Positions 1 to 12,900 of a stretch of 64,000 nucleotides of DNA are shown here, piece by piece. Source of the stretch: Pithys albifrons albifrons (taxonomy: Eukaryota; Chordata; Aves; Passeriformes; Thamnophilidae). The notes under the pieces were generated by a model, which had not been told where the DNA came from, searched no databases, and saw only the letters and a program-made list of their open reading frames with translations. The stretch is taken from positions 7,196,965-7,260,964 of the forward strand of contig NC_092459.1 of assembly GCF_047495875.1 (NCBI RefSeq), read 5' to 3'. Positions within the stretch are counted from its first letter, which is position 1; each line of letters starts with the position of its first letter. Both the position numbers and the translations under genes were made by a program.

Positions 1-795
1 GAACCAGAGCAGGAGGCAGCAGGGCTGAGCACTCACGGCAGCTCTTTCCAAGGAAGGGAAGGCTGACAAACACTGTCCAGTCCTGCCCCACTCAATCCCA
101 CCTCAACCAGCAGCCCCAGGGTCACAAAGTGTGCTCCTGATGCTTCCACTGAAGCTTGTGGCAGTGTTGCCTGCCCTGTGCTGCCCAGGGAAGGAATTAA
201 AAAGGATCAGCAGAAAGATGTAAGGATGATGGGATGGGAAAGATTGTTGAATTCTAGAAAATGGGCAGACAAGTCCATCCATAAACTTCTGGGCTTCTTG
301 CAATGGTTTCTGGAGCCTGCTGCCTGGAATAATTTCACACAGTTCTCTGTGTGAAACAGTGAAAGACATAAAAACAGTGAGTTTGGGGCATGCCCTGGGC
401 CCACGAGTCTTTATGTCCTCCTGCATTTTGGGGTGCATGTACCTGCCACACATGTGGAACCCCAGGCTTCACCACATTCCCTGGGACTGGAACTGTCACT
501 GCATTTTTCTGTGTCTTTCAAAAATTAAAGTTACATTGATGCGACAGACAACCAGGCTGTGCCTTCTGTTTTTCCTTTCCCCCAGGTTGTTTTTTTTTCC
601 CACAGACCAATCTTCTTCTCAGCCCTCAGTGTGGGCAGCCAGGCCAAATGCCTGCCTGGTGCAAGACAGCAGAACTGAGCAATGGGTTCCCCTGCATCAC
701 TTTGCACCACAACATCCTGTGCACAGCTGTCCCCATGACAGAGCCTTGTGCTACTGGGAGATGAGAGCCAGATCCCTGTCCTCATCATCTGTATG

Positions 796-912
796 GAAAC
801 CCAAACACAGGCACACACATACCCACACAACCCCAAGTGACATGGACACATGTCTGCACACACCAGGCACACATGCCCACACCAGAAGGTGCACACATGC
901 CCATAGCAGAAG

Positions 913-953
<41 letters not shown>
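796..953. repeat. AC/GT-rich simple repeat with a pure (AC)n core at 915-953
   Basis: The core is about 19 uninterrupted AC units. It is preceded by roughly 120 bases of degenerate CA-rich sequence, which looks like an older and longer microsatellite that has decayed. Open frames crossing it read as Thr-His or Cys-Val repeats and are artefacts of the repeat. Confidence 0.95.
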
Positions 954-955
<2 letters not shown>

Positions 956-1130
956 GATACACAGACCCAAGAAGAAAACCCTGTCTGGTCATGCTGGAGG
1001 GTAGATCTGAAATCCCACAGCTCATCCTCTCAACTACACAGCGTCTATTGAGGTGCACAAGTGCTAATTTTCCCATCTGTTCTCCATTGCAGCTTCATTT
1101 AAACCCTTTTGGGCTTTCTTGAATTTCCAT

Positions 1131-1153
1131 CAGCCCAGCCCAGCCCAGCCCAG
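1131..1153. repeat. Short CAGCC pentanucleotide tandem repeat
   Basis: Four complete CAGCC units followed by a partial unit, directly visible. It is too short to suggest any function. Confidence 0.85.
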
Positions 1154-3010
1154 CTGCAGGACCTTCCCGAGCCACCCCAGCCCTGTGAGCGGCACAGCAG
1201 CTCCTGCCCTGAGCCCTTCCCTGTGCCGAGGACGGGCTCCCTTCTCTCCCACTGCAAACTCTTTGCGCATAATTTCACACTGGCAAAGAGCCACCTTCTA
1301 CCAGCCCTCCTCCAAAACCAAATTAGCACGCTGCTGCAGCAGCAAAAATTGGAGAGGAAGAGCTGCAATTTTATTTTACAACTCAATTAGCAAGTTTATA
1401 CAGAAAAAAACACTCATATAACTGAGGGAGATTTTATGTCCGTTTGGCTTCACCAGAAAATAGACTTGTTCCTCCCAAGGGCACTCCCCACTGCTGTGGG
1501 TACAGCAATGTGTTCCTGCCCATGGGGGCCCTCAACCAACGTGCTGATCCTGGCTCCAGCCCTGCTCACTTGCCACATCTCTCTTTGCTCTTACACTTAA
1601 AAATTCTCTGGGTACCTCCATCAGGGGCTGAAAAACACAGTTCTGAGGCTGTCCTGTCATCCTGTTTACCAAGTATTAAATCAGAAGTGTGCCAGAACCT
1701 AGGATGAAGATAAAGGGCCCCATTTGTCTCTAATTTTCCTTAAGGACAAGCCTCAAACAACATGAAGCCAATGGCTATATGCCCAGGATGGATCCTGACT
1801 CCCATAACAGCTTGCACCATGTCCCACGATGGTCTGTCTCTCCCTTCACCAATAGACCCTTCTGGTCAAGCTTTTGGAAAGAAGGGGACAGTGAACTCAC
1901 TAAGCCTTTTTTCTTACTGGGAACATATTTTTGGATGCTGATTCTTCAGAATCAGGAAGGAATGATTCCTTTCCATGCATTGGGTTGAGACCTTGGCAGG
2001 GTGAACTCCCCTACCATGGCTTCATCCTCTTGTGCAACTGTAGGCAAGGTCCCAGCCCAGCAGAGGGGCTACTCTACAGATGCTTTTCAGCACATCAAAA
2101 AAAGGAGGTATTTGATTTAACCAGAACCCACCAGCCACAGAAGGCCACTTCTCAAAGGAGGAAACTGAGGCAGAAGGGAAATCCTTGAGGAATAACCATG
2201 TACCTCATGTCACAGCCACATTCCCACAGCTCTGCACCTCCACCTCACCTTCCCCATCATCAGCCCTTTTTGACAGAATAAAAATAAACTGCAGTGACAA
2301 AACCCCTCCACACATTGAAACTGGAGATTTTTGTGGATGTTTCTGTTAGTTAAGGCAGTGGGGCTCCCCCAACTTTTCAAGTCTTGAGCAAGTTCAGAGC
2401 AATCAGAACATTGATGCCAGTGGCTATTTGGAGGGTGTGTTTTCATGTAGTGACCACACAAGAAGCCTCTTGGGGCTTCACTTAACAAATGTCTTCTCGT
2501 GAGATGGCTACAAGTGACAGCAAGGCCAGCTCAGCAAGTAACCAAGCAACAGCATCATTTTCTTTCCAAATCTTCCAGCAACTCCTTCCAAAACTTACTT
2601 AAACTGAAGCCAAGTTGAATTCTTTCTGGTTGTCTGCATGGGGATAGCCAGGGGAAGATAAGACAAATCAAGGTAGAAACTCCATGCATGGAACATCAGA
2701 TGGATTCAAGGACCCTGTGGACTGCTTTGCTTCAGGCCCTGAGACCTGACGTCATCACAGCCTGGATGCCTAAAGCTGTGCTTTTCTCACATCACTTTCT
2801 ATTTGAACACTGTGGTCTAGCTAGGGGACAGGAGACTTATGGAAATGCTTTGTTGAGAATTCAATCCTTCTGGAAACATAAAAGCATCTTGAAACAGGCT
2901 TTCCAATCCCCTCAGGGAAAACTGTCCTATTCAGCATCTGTTTGACAGGGTCTGGCATAAGCCACCTGAAAATAGCAAGTCAAAACACAGTTGAGCACTC
3001 AGTTGTGCTC

Positions 3011-3028
3011 AAAAAAAAAAAAAAAAAA
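3011..3028 (+). repeat. Poly-A tract (18 A)
   Basis: An uninterrupted run of 18 A. No recognisable retroposed gene or SINE body lies directly upstream, so I do not call it the tail of a specific element. Confidence 0.9.
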
Positions 3029-5529
3029 GGCCATTTGCTTTTTGAAAAGTGCAGAGTCAGCACGTAATTTGTCAATGCACCAAGTGCAGATGCTGGATCA
3101 TGGTGATGACTCATCCAAGTGTCTTTATGGTGGTAGTCTAGGCTAGCATCTGGTTGGAAGGGGTGGGATATACTTTATTCTGGCTTTTTTCTCAGTCTCA
3201 CTAATCACCGTCCTCCCATTACTAGTTACTGGAGGGTGAGCTCTACCTCCAGAAGGCAGTTCCTACAGTATCAAGACAGAGCCCAGCTGAGACAGCTGTT
3301 ACAGAGTTGAACAAAATGCTCAGCTGTCTCCTCCCTAACCCTGGCTGTCCATGAGAGATGTCACCAGGGGAAGTGCTCTCCTACAGCTCTCCTCAAGCTC
3401 TGCTCCATGATTCTTTATTTCACATATTTAATCCTTTGATTTCCACTCAGTCCTTTTTTCTCTCATCTGCTTTCCACATTATTGTGTTTCTCCCCAGCTT
3501 CTTGTACTCCAGTTCCCAGCCTCTTTGTGAAGGCTCCTCAGATTTGGGAGTAACAGGACCTGAAGGGCAGACTTGTTTGGGAGAGTGTTTGCCAGCAGAT
3601 ACCCAAGGGAGCACCAGAAAAGGAACACTGCTCACAGTAACTCCTCCAAATCTTTCCAGTTCCCAACTATTCCTTGGAGATTCCTTTTCTGCCCTCTCCC
3701 CAGCCAGTGCTGCTCATGACTTGCGCCAAACTCACTTCTCTGCCACTTGAGACAGAATTTCTCTCTACCAAGTCCTTTGCTTTCTATCCCAATGCAAAGT
3801 CTTACCAGTAACTCCAGTTCTGTCTCACTCATAACTTTCTGGATGCAGGTGTTCACACTATCAACATGGAAGGAAGGTGGGGGTGTTTTTTTCCTCTTTA
3901 GGTTATGTTCTCATCCTTTGGTTTTGTTTATTCCTTGCCAGACAGATACTCTTTTCTCTCTCGTTCACTTCAATGCCCTAATCCCATATTTTTATTTTCC
4001 ACCATAGACCAGACAAATAGAGCTAAACTCTGAAGCCCTTAAGGTCAACCCAGTAGTTCTCCACAGTGACAGGGACCTGGCAAAGAATGGCCTTTCCCCA
4101 AGAACTGATTTCCGTCCTTTTTGGAGATACAAAGTACAGCTGACAACGTAAGATTAGTTTCCTGGACAGTTACTCTGGGGACACCAACAAGCCATGGGGG
4201 TCAGCTGAGGCATGCAGAGGGCCAGAACAAACCTGCCATCCTCAACTCCAGCCCAGTCCTCCTCCCTTCGCTACTCTGCCAGCTGCTGTGCTGGGTTGTG
4301 AGGAGGAGAAGAAGGAATGAAGGAAGTTGGGTGCCTGGGTGGGGAAAAGGATGTGGTCCCAAGTCCCATTTGATTGCAATTTTGCATGGTCTGGATGACT
4401 CCTGTCGAAGATTCCGTCTTACTTTCCTACCAGGGCAGCATGTCCTTCCATGACAGATGTGGGTGGTTTGGGCCAGGCAGTGGTGAGAGATTCCCCTCAA
4501 CCAAAATGCCCCACAGAAACCAGCACAGACCACGGGACAAACTGAGCAGCTCATCAACTACTTACCACTGATACTTTCTGGTGTCCTGCCCAGTTCTGCA
4601 TTTTAACCTAACAATTTCTGCTTTCTTTTTTCCAACTTTTATTGGCAAACATTTCATGCCCTGCGTTTCTTTCTCCTTCAGCTGCTGAGCACCTCAGAAT
4701 ATAAGAAGCATCTCGTCCTAGCTCAGCAGAGGAGCCGGGTGGCTGCGGGGAACCGAGCATCATCTGGAAGCGTGCGGGCAGGGATCTCTCCCAGGGCAGG
4801 AGCACCATCTCCTGGAGAAGGGATTTATAGCATTGAGCCTCCGTGTAAGGTGTTTCCCGTTGCACGGATGAAACGTGGAACACACTATCAGTTTCGAAGG
4901 CACTCACTCTTGTTTCTCTCTCCTGAAGCTGTGAAACACATGTAAAGCAACCCAGTACAAGCGTGTCCTGTATTCAAGAGAAGGAGATGGAAAATAGGAA
5001 TATGTTATGCAGGCACATCCCTTTTTCTGTGAGTATGGGTTGCAGCATCAGTTGTTATAGTTTTACCATGGGTGTATCAGGTGAAGCTCCATCTTATTTT
5101 GCATTTCTCTGTCTCAAGGAGCCCTCGAGTTAATACAAAGAGAAATCACTCACTTCAGGGTCTTTTTGTATAGTTTTACTGTAAGTCAGAACAAGCTTTC
5201 TGCCCACACATCTTTTCCTTGGTAGATGCATTTAAAGGAGATAAATGCAATGTACTAAATCTTGCAGTCCCTGTACATTTATTTTAGTGCTCTCACTAAA
5301 GTTAAAGCCATTCCTCTGGGCAGTGACAGCTGCATCGACAGCGTCCCTGACACACATCACTGGTGGGATGTCAAATGCCCTGTTAGCAATGACCTTGATT
5401 TCCTAATGCATTATAGTGGTGTGTCTTCATAACTTCCTATCTCAGCTCTATGCAGACACTGCAAGCTGGTGTGAGTTGTACTGACATCAGTATTTGTATT
5501 TAGAAACATTCATTTCTGCCCTAACAGAC

Positions 5530-5974
5530 CTGTTATCCAGAGGAGGCTACACGGATGACCACAAAGGTGGAGCACCTTTCCTATGAAGACAGGCAGATGG
5601 GGTTGTTCAACCTGGAGAAGAGAAGGCTTCAGGAAGACCCCATTTCAGTCTTGCAGTATTTAAAGAGAGGCAAAGCAATCTTTTTACAGATGCAGATAGT
5701 GATAGGATGAGGGGGGGAAAATTTAAACTAAAAAAGGAGAGACTGAGGTCAGATGTTAGGAACAAATTCTCTACTGTGAGGGTGCTGAGGCACTGGAGCA
5801 GGTTGCCCAGAGAAGCTGTAGATGCCCCATCCCTGGAAGTATTCACATGTTCAGGATGGGGCCCTGAACAACCAGGTCTAGTATGTGACATCCCTGCTCA
5901 TATTGGAGAGGTTGGAACTAGATGATCTTTTAAGGTCCCTTCCAACCCAAACCTTTCTATGATTCTATCATTTA
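5530..5974 (+). mobile_element. CR1 LINE, 5'-truncated 3' end, + strand
   Basis: The sequence follows the CR1 3' portion in order. It has the end of the ORF2 reading (a cognate of the Leu-Phe-Asn-Leu-Glu-Lys-Arg-Arg segment near 5605-5630). It then has the stretch equivalent to the ThrArgGlyAsn/LysLeuLys region, the motif around 5822 reading as 'gatgccccatccctggaa', and the terminal 'ggtcccttccaacccaaac' near 5933 followed by 'tatgattctat'. Frameshifts and substitutions mark it as an old inactive copy. CR1 copies are typically 5'-truncated like this. Confidence 0.9.
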
Positions 5975-6179
5975 CATTTGATGCAGAGAACATATTTACT
6001 TTGTCTTGTCCACTTGTCTGTTTTTACACACCAAAACACTCATGTCCAGGTTCAGGCACCTGAGACAACCTCCAATGCTTATATCTGAGCATATGGTGCC
6101 ACTTGAGACATCCAGATATCCAGCTGCTGCCTCAAAAAAGAGGGGGACCATCCTACACCTTCTGCCTCATTGACCAGCA

Positions 6180-6226
6180 CCATGCCCATGGATCTTTTCC
6201 AACCTAAAGGATTCTGTGATTCTTGT
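6180..6226 (+). mobile_element. CR1 3'-terminal fragment
   Basis: A short match to the CR1 3' end, with 'ggatcttttccaacctaaag' followed by 'gattctgtgattctt'. The rest of the element is not recognisable, so it is either a very short 5'-truncated insertion or an eroded remnant. Confidence 0.55.
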
Positions 6227-6861
6227 GTGAATGTCTTGGGTGTTCTGCAGCCTGCAGGGAGACCCCAGGTGCCTTTTTTAGCACCTGAGTGCATTTTCTT
6301 AAGAGATTACCAAAATTTAGTAGGAAAAAAATAAATAAGATGGGACTTCTGATACTGAAGAAATTTTTCAGGAGCACAGCACTGTGTGTGGGTCACTTCA
6401 GCAGTATACAGGGAGTTCTGCCTTTTTCTGTCGTTCACACGCTGATCTCACCAGGTCAGTAAGGCAAAATATGCCATTTTGGGCTCCTTGTCCTGTGTCC
6501 AGAAGGAAAGTGCAGCTGAAAATGATTCAATATGACTGGCTCCTGTATGAAACAAAATGATGGTCCAGTGGTCAGCCGCTGGTTTGCTAACAAGAACTTT
6601 ACACTTGGAATGCCTCTGTTCTTTCTGCAGGGCCTCATCCTGCAGTACAGGTTCAGTCTGGGCTGACAGTTTTAATAAGAACAAAAAGCATATGGAGAGT
6701 TAATGGTTGTCTTGGACCATGATGATTTAGCAATGTGGAAACTGCAAATGAACCGAGTTCAGAATCTTCTCCATAGTTTTTTCCTCTGCACAGTGATGGC
6801 TTGTGGATACAGTATTTAAAAGACAGATTGTGAATGTAAAGACTCAATTAATGATTGAACA

Positions 6862-6922
6862 GCCATAGAATACCCAGAGTTAGAAGGGATCCACATGGAT
6901 CATGGAGTCCAGCTCTTAATAA
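6862..6922 (-). mobile_element. CR1 3'-terminal fragment, - strand
   Basis: On the + strand this reads as the reverse complement of a CR1 3' end: 'catagaata', then 'gttagaagggatccacatgg', then 'atcatggagtccagctc'. It is degraded and short. The assignment rests on the order of these words. Confidence 0.6.
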
Positions 6923-9900
6923 TGACCATAATTATGGTCACCTTGTATCACAGTCCCTGAACTTAGCTATTTATTCCGCCACTATCCCAAGTTTTGCAGT
7001 TTCTCTGGCTTTTTCATGAAAAGCCATGATCCCAGAAGCAGAAATATGGCTTGTGCTGGTAGTTCAGAGAAAGCAGTTGTGGTAGATGAATGGTTTAAAT
7101 TTTGGGCAAAAGGTAGCAGAGTGACCAGGTAGCTTCATCCCATCAGGATTGGAAACCCATGCCAGGCCCTGGCTGAGCATCTCTTCTTCCTTCCCTCAGG
7201 CTAGAGCTATGCTTGGGACACTGGCTTCCTGAAGAACCAAGCTCAGCTTTGATAAAAGTGAGTATTCCTTATTCCTCTTTGTTTCTCCTCCTTCATTTTC
7301 AGCTCCTTCCCTTCCTTTCACATCACTGCTGGCTTGCTGGATGCCCATAATCTGTTTCCCACCAACATCAAGTATCAGATGAAGGAGACCAAGGGGACAG
7401 ACTGGACAATAAACAGAGCATGGGAGGGCTTTACGCTCATCTTTTCACCTAAGGATGCTTCCAAGCCCCACAGAACCAGGGGGAAAGGTGCCAACCCCCC
7501 TCCCCTAAATCAGTGCTGCACTACCTGTGCTGCAGTGCTCCAGGCCAGCTGGCATCTCTTGTGTGGCAGGCTTATCCCAGAGTGGGCAACATATCCCTGG
7601 CTGACAGCAGGTGGCCTGGAAGCCACTGGTCACCCAGGGATCCTCACAGGGGTTGGCAGCTCCTTGTTTCATCACTCCAGGCTGAGCCCCATGGGCTCTC
7701 CAGATAGACATGATTGTGCAAGTGGAGCTAGTTTCTTAGGCTGCAACTATATAGGTAAATTAAATGTTTGTAGGAACACACATTGACACCAAGGTCAAGT
7801 GCAAGGGACCATCTTACCTATGTGACAATGATGACTTGGCACCCTGGCATTATTGAATTTACTTGTGTAAATGAAATATTGGAGACTCTGAAGACCAGGG
7901 CAGGGTACCTCGTAGGCTTATGTGTAGGAAACCTGGATCATTTTCAAGATTGTCCATACCCTTGCCTTCTTTCCTTCAAAATCTTATTCTAGCATGGTTG
8001 GGGTGAACCTTAGCTAGCCAAGAAACAGTGGCTTTTCTTAAAAAAGAAAGGTCCAGACCTTTGGTATTTGGTGGGGAGCTGAGAATCTGGCAGCAACAAC
8101 AATAAAGACCTCGGGTTGTACCTAAGCCATTGACCATTGGACAGTCACACTCCTTCACCTCTTAGTTTTTCCCTCCCTGTAGTAACAGGTCCCTTCTCTT
8201 TCTCGTGGGCAGCTTGGGAAAAGGATTAAGGAAATAGTAGAGGTGTATTTCCAATCTTGCACATGGATGTTCCTAATGGAGTGTCGGGAAGGCAGAGCAC
8301 CTTCAGTGTTCTTGCATAACTCCTGTGTTTCCCTTTTCCCTCCCCAACTAAGCACAGTCCAGACCAATTTCTCTGACTGTGTAATGCTGGGATAGCAATT
8401 ACCATTCTGGTTTTGTAATTGTAACTTTGAATGCCTGAGTGACTGATTTCAGCAGAGGCTCCAGTCACATGAAATGGGAATGGATACAGCTGGTCTTAGG
8501 ACCAGACAGAAACATGTGGTCTCCCAAGGAGGCTTCATTTCCATTCTCCTCAGGCTGATTGTTTTTCTCACCAGGTGGTAGTTGCTTCTTCTTGCATTAC
8601 GGAAAGTTGAAAACTTGACTCATGAGAAAAATATCCAAAGTGTTGCTACGCCATTGTAAAATAAATGGATACTTCTGTCTCTAGGGATGTACTTTCCTCT
8701 GTCTTTCTGAAGAACAATCACCCATTTCTATAAAATTGCCAACACCCTTATAGTGTCATTTATTAGTTACTGTTTTGGAGGAGTGTGATAAGGAAGCATT
8801 TAGGGTGGATTCATTTCACTTGATCTAGAACGTGAGATTTTTTAGACACGTCAGCTGTACCACTGTTTGGGCTTCAAAGACTGTACTGACTTGATTTTCT
8901 ATTACTATAATAGATACATATACATTTAATGCACATGATGGCCCCAACACCTACTTCTAAGGTCATGAATTTCAACCATTTAGGCCTCATTCTGTTGTCT
9001 ACATAGACACACTGCAAACTGGGATGTACCAGAGACCCAAGACATCTGGCTGGACATAGAGACATAGCACAAGACCAGTACAAGACCTGAAACCCACTAA
9101 GGCAGCAGCTACAGGCCATGTGCAATACACCAAGGTCTCTTCATCTCCACTAAACCACAGTTGAACAGTTGAACTGAGACCTAAGCAACTAAGCTAGTTG
9201 TTACATTTCCCCTATAGCCTCTGGAGAAAAGTTGGCACTTCTAGGTCACAAATTTTGAAGTGAGCATCTGAAACAGACCCCAGTGCTCCCAGAAATTTTC
9301 CTTTTCTCCAGAGACTACAAAGCCAGTCTACCAGATCAGCAGAGCACCAAGATGCTGAGCAGGTTAAAATCTAATTTTAAGCAAGAATAATCTCTCTGTA
9401 TGGAACTGGATAAGCAAATTATTACTGCTTTATAACACCTTTACAATTGCAATACTACTATCTTCATTAAAAACATGGATGTAGAAACCCATGCCAATGA
9501 CCTGGTGAAACCCGGAGTCTGTCAGTCACTTTCTAAGTAAGAGTCAGAGCATCTGACTTAAAATGTTTGTTGTAAAACATCCATGAGAAAAACTCAGCTC
9601 CTGTATGAAGAAGCACTGACCTGAAAAGATATTCACCTTCCTACTATAGCTATGTATGAACAACTGGTTGATGAGATGGGTTGTACTGGTTGTGCTGTGA
9701 GACAGAGGCATACTTACAGATCTTTTTGCACAGCTGGGCAACTCTGTCCTGGCTTGCTGTCACCAAGAAATGGTTAGGTGATTGCAATCACTCTCATGGC
9801 ATCTGCCAAATCAGTTATCTTGAACTGAAAGGAGTGCAGCAGAACTAATGCAATTCAGTTTACAATAAAACGTGCATTGTACTTCCCTTTTATTTCCATC

Positions 9901-12900
9901 ACACACTGGAGTTACACCAGAAGTGACTGGCTTAATGGTGAGCCAAATCAAACAGGTATCTGCTGAGTCTATGCCTCAACCTTTTCCTTAGAGAGACACA
10001 AATTTAGGCCTCTCACCTATTGAGCTGCCAGGTTTATACAATAGTTGGAGGATCTCAAAGTTGTCCAGCCATCTCCTCTTCTCTTGTATTTGGTTAACGC
10101 TGGTCATTGGGTAATTGCAATGCTATTAAGTGGGGAGCAAGCATCCAGACTGGCAGACCCATGGAGCAACAGACAGAGCAATTGCATACACCTTCTTTTT
10201 AGGAAGAGATGATGAAGAAAAATACTGCATAGCTTTGCAGTCCCTTGTCTATTTCTTGCTAATTCAGAAAGTTGAAATGTTTCCATTTGGGAGAATTTCA
10301 GTCAGGTCCAGAATCACTCATAAAAACAGTGGAATTTTTCCAACAATGTCCCGGAAAGGTTCCCTAATTTTGTAAAGAAATCCAGGAACAAAACCTGGCC
10401 AGCTCTGACCTGACTGGCTTGCACTGTGCTGTGGTGGGTAGTTCAGCAGAGAAGTTGGGGTCTCCATGATCAGCCTTCACTCCTGCAGGCAGGAATCTTC
10501 ATAAAGGGAGTCGCCTCCACGCTTTATGCAGGTCCTGAGCAACCAGGAGGCAGCACCAAAGCCAAGCAGGCCTTGGGCTCTTGCTCATCTTCAACCAAAT
10601 AACTTAGCATGGACATAAACACCTTCAGAACTTATTTGGAGGAAATGAGGGAAACCAAGGCAAAGTACTTGGACAACAGCTTTGGTCAGGTGTGTGGTGA
10701 AGATGGACTTGAAGAACTTGGCAGCATATTGAGAAGACTGCTTGGAAATTTGTGCATTTATTGACTGTTCCTTTACCCTTTCTGGATCTGGGGAAACACT
10801 GTTCATTGCACCTATGTAAAGAGTCAACTACCTAAAAACTATGGTTCCTTTGGGAAAATAAAAAAAATTATTCTATCTATCTACTGTAGATGTGATTTTT
10901 GAATAATATAGACAATTTTCTGTACTTTAAGGCTTGGTTTTAGTAAACTAGGGCAAACTAGGAAATTTCATCTTTTCTCCTTCACTGGCTACCATGAGAT
11001 TATCCATGATTTACCTAGGATCTCTGAACATAAGAGGAATGGAATTAAGAGAGAGGGCTGCAGCAGGTCAAGAGCCAGGTTTATCTTTCAGCAGGGATTA
11101 CTTACAGTTTCTACTAGATTATTCCTGACGTGTGGATCATCATATTACAGGTTAAATGTTTAAAGTGGGGAAGAAAGCATGAGGCATAATGAATAACAGC
11201 TATATAACTCTCCTCCCTGCTCTCCAGAATAAATCTATACTGAGTTTAGGAGGTGTGTAGATTAAAAGACTGCCCTGACAGGCTATCAACAAACTTACCA
11301 CATCATATAACAAGAGTGAACTTTAAATCTACCATTTTAGCTACCTTTGAAATTCACTGAGAAGCCCAGTCCTAATATAAAATCTCCTAGTGGTTCACAT
11401 CTGGGTTTTGTAATTGTCATCTGAAAACAAATAGTGTTAGGAGTGATAAGTGAGTGATCATCTCACTGGAATCCTAGTGCAGCCTTTTTCAGTAATGAAA
11501 TGATATTGTATTTCTCCCCATATGAATCAAGGCTGAAAAAAGTTTCATGTTCAGCTTTTAAACTGTGTTTCCATAGCTGATTTATTTTGTTTTTAAATAT
11601 TTTCCTCTGCCCTTGCTTTCCCCTCCCATTTTATTTACTATACCCTAAGCAGGGCTCTGGTTTCCCCTCATCCTGCCATGATTACAGGCAGAGTCCTCTG
11701 CCAGGGATTCAAAAATTGGTGGACAATTGCCCCTGGGCTTATAAACTCACTGTTGTTCTGCTGCTGCTTTGAGGGAGATGAAAAGCAAATCCATGAGCTG
11801 CCAAGAATCACACCCAGGCAGGGATGCAGTGCTGTGAGAGCTGGTCCCTGCTCAGTGTACAGGAGACAGACGTGACCCTGGGATGAGTTCATGGGGTCAC
11901 ACCTTGACCCTGATGGAGACCCCTCATCCCCCTGTGCCCCTGTGAGGAACAGAGAGGGATTAAACTCTAGGGCTGCAGTCTGTTTGCACTGAACAGAATG
12001 AACAGACCTCAGCTACAAATCACTCAACATTTTAACAGGCTTTGAGAGGTTTTTCTTCCTTGCTTTAACCCTTTGTGGAATATCAGTGCTTGCAGAAGAT
12101 GGATGGTGGGCAGTCCTCCAGCGGAGGTGACAACCTATGATGTAAACCTGCTTTGGCCATGTCCCAAGCCAGGGCTGAAGGACAGGGAGGACCATCCCCT
12201 TCACCTATCAGGACTGGGGTCTCCACTACACCCGCCCTCCAACACACTCCTCACAGACATTGCCTGATCACCAAACAGTTCCCCAATTTGGCATCAAGCT
12301 GTTCCCCAAGGAGGCCAGTACATGGTCTGCAGACCATAAGCCCTGCACAGGACCTGGTTACCCAGCAGGTGTCATCACAAGCACTGCAGTCACCTGCCAG
12401 CCCCCAAGATATCAGGGCTTGCCAAACTTTCACGTGTTTTTTTAGGTTGCCACAAGGAGAGCCAAGGGGAGGGCTTTTGAACTGTATCTGGTAAAGGAGA
12501 GCAAATGTGTTTGTGCCCCTTTCTGAGCACTGGGAGGAGGGCGGTTGCTGCATCTCTTTCATTTTTACCTGTATTTTCTTGTCTGTCCTGCCACAGGCTC
12601 ATGGATGGAGAATGATCTACTCTCTGGCAGAAAAGACCTGTGGTAATGCTGGGAGAGGTCACAGAGCACAGAGGTTGCAGGCCTCTGATTTCCGATCTTT
12701 AGCCTTTCTTTCTTCTCCCCTTTTTTCATCCCACTACCACTTGGTCCCCTTCAACCCATGATGAGAAAACTCTGGGCTATATGTCCGTGACAGTTTAGCT
12801 TTTGGTACAAAACTGTTTATCAAAAGTAAGTACAAATATCAGTCCTAACTGCAAATATGGTCATATCACTGACTGACTTAATCTCTGTAGAAAATCCCAG

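Larger units (their letters stand above)
1..5529. other. Intergenic DNA, no gene recognised
   Basis: I see no conserved coding exon here on either strand. The open frames present are short, low-complexity or interrupted, and resemble no protein I know. What can be seen is an AC microsatellite near 915, a short CAGCC repeat near 1131 and an A tract near 3011. By gene order known in other vertebrates, GDF7 would be expected to the left of HS1BP3 and divergent from it. No GDF7 coding sequence is visible, so this is probably part of the GDF7-HS1BP3 intergenic interval (inference). Confidence 0.6.

Noticed and set aside
359..1051. 230-codon + strand open frame
   Set aside because: It crosses the AC microsatellite and reads as His-Thr repeats; no homology and no splice or start context.
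531..1076. 181-codon - strand open frame rich in Cys-Val
   Set aside because: Artefact of the same AC repeat on the opposite strand.
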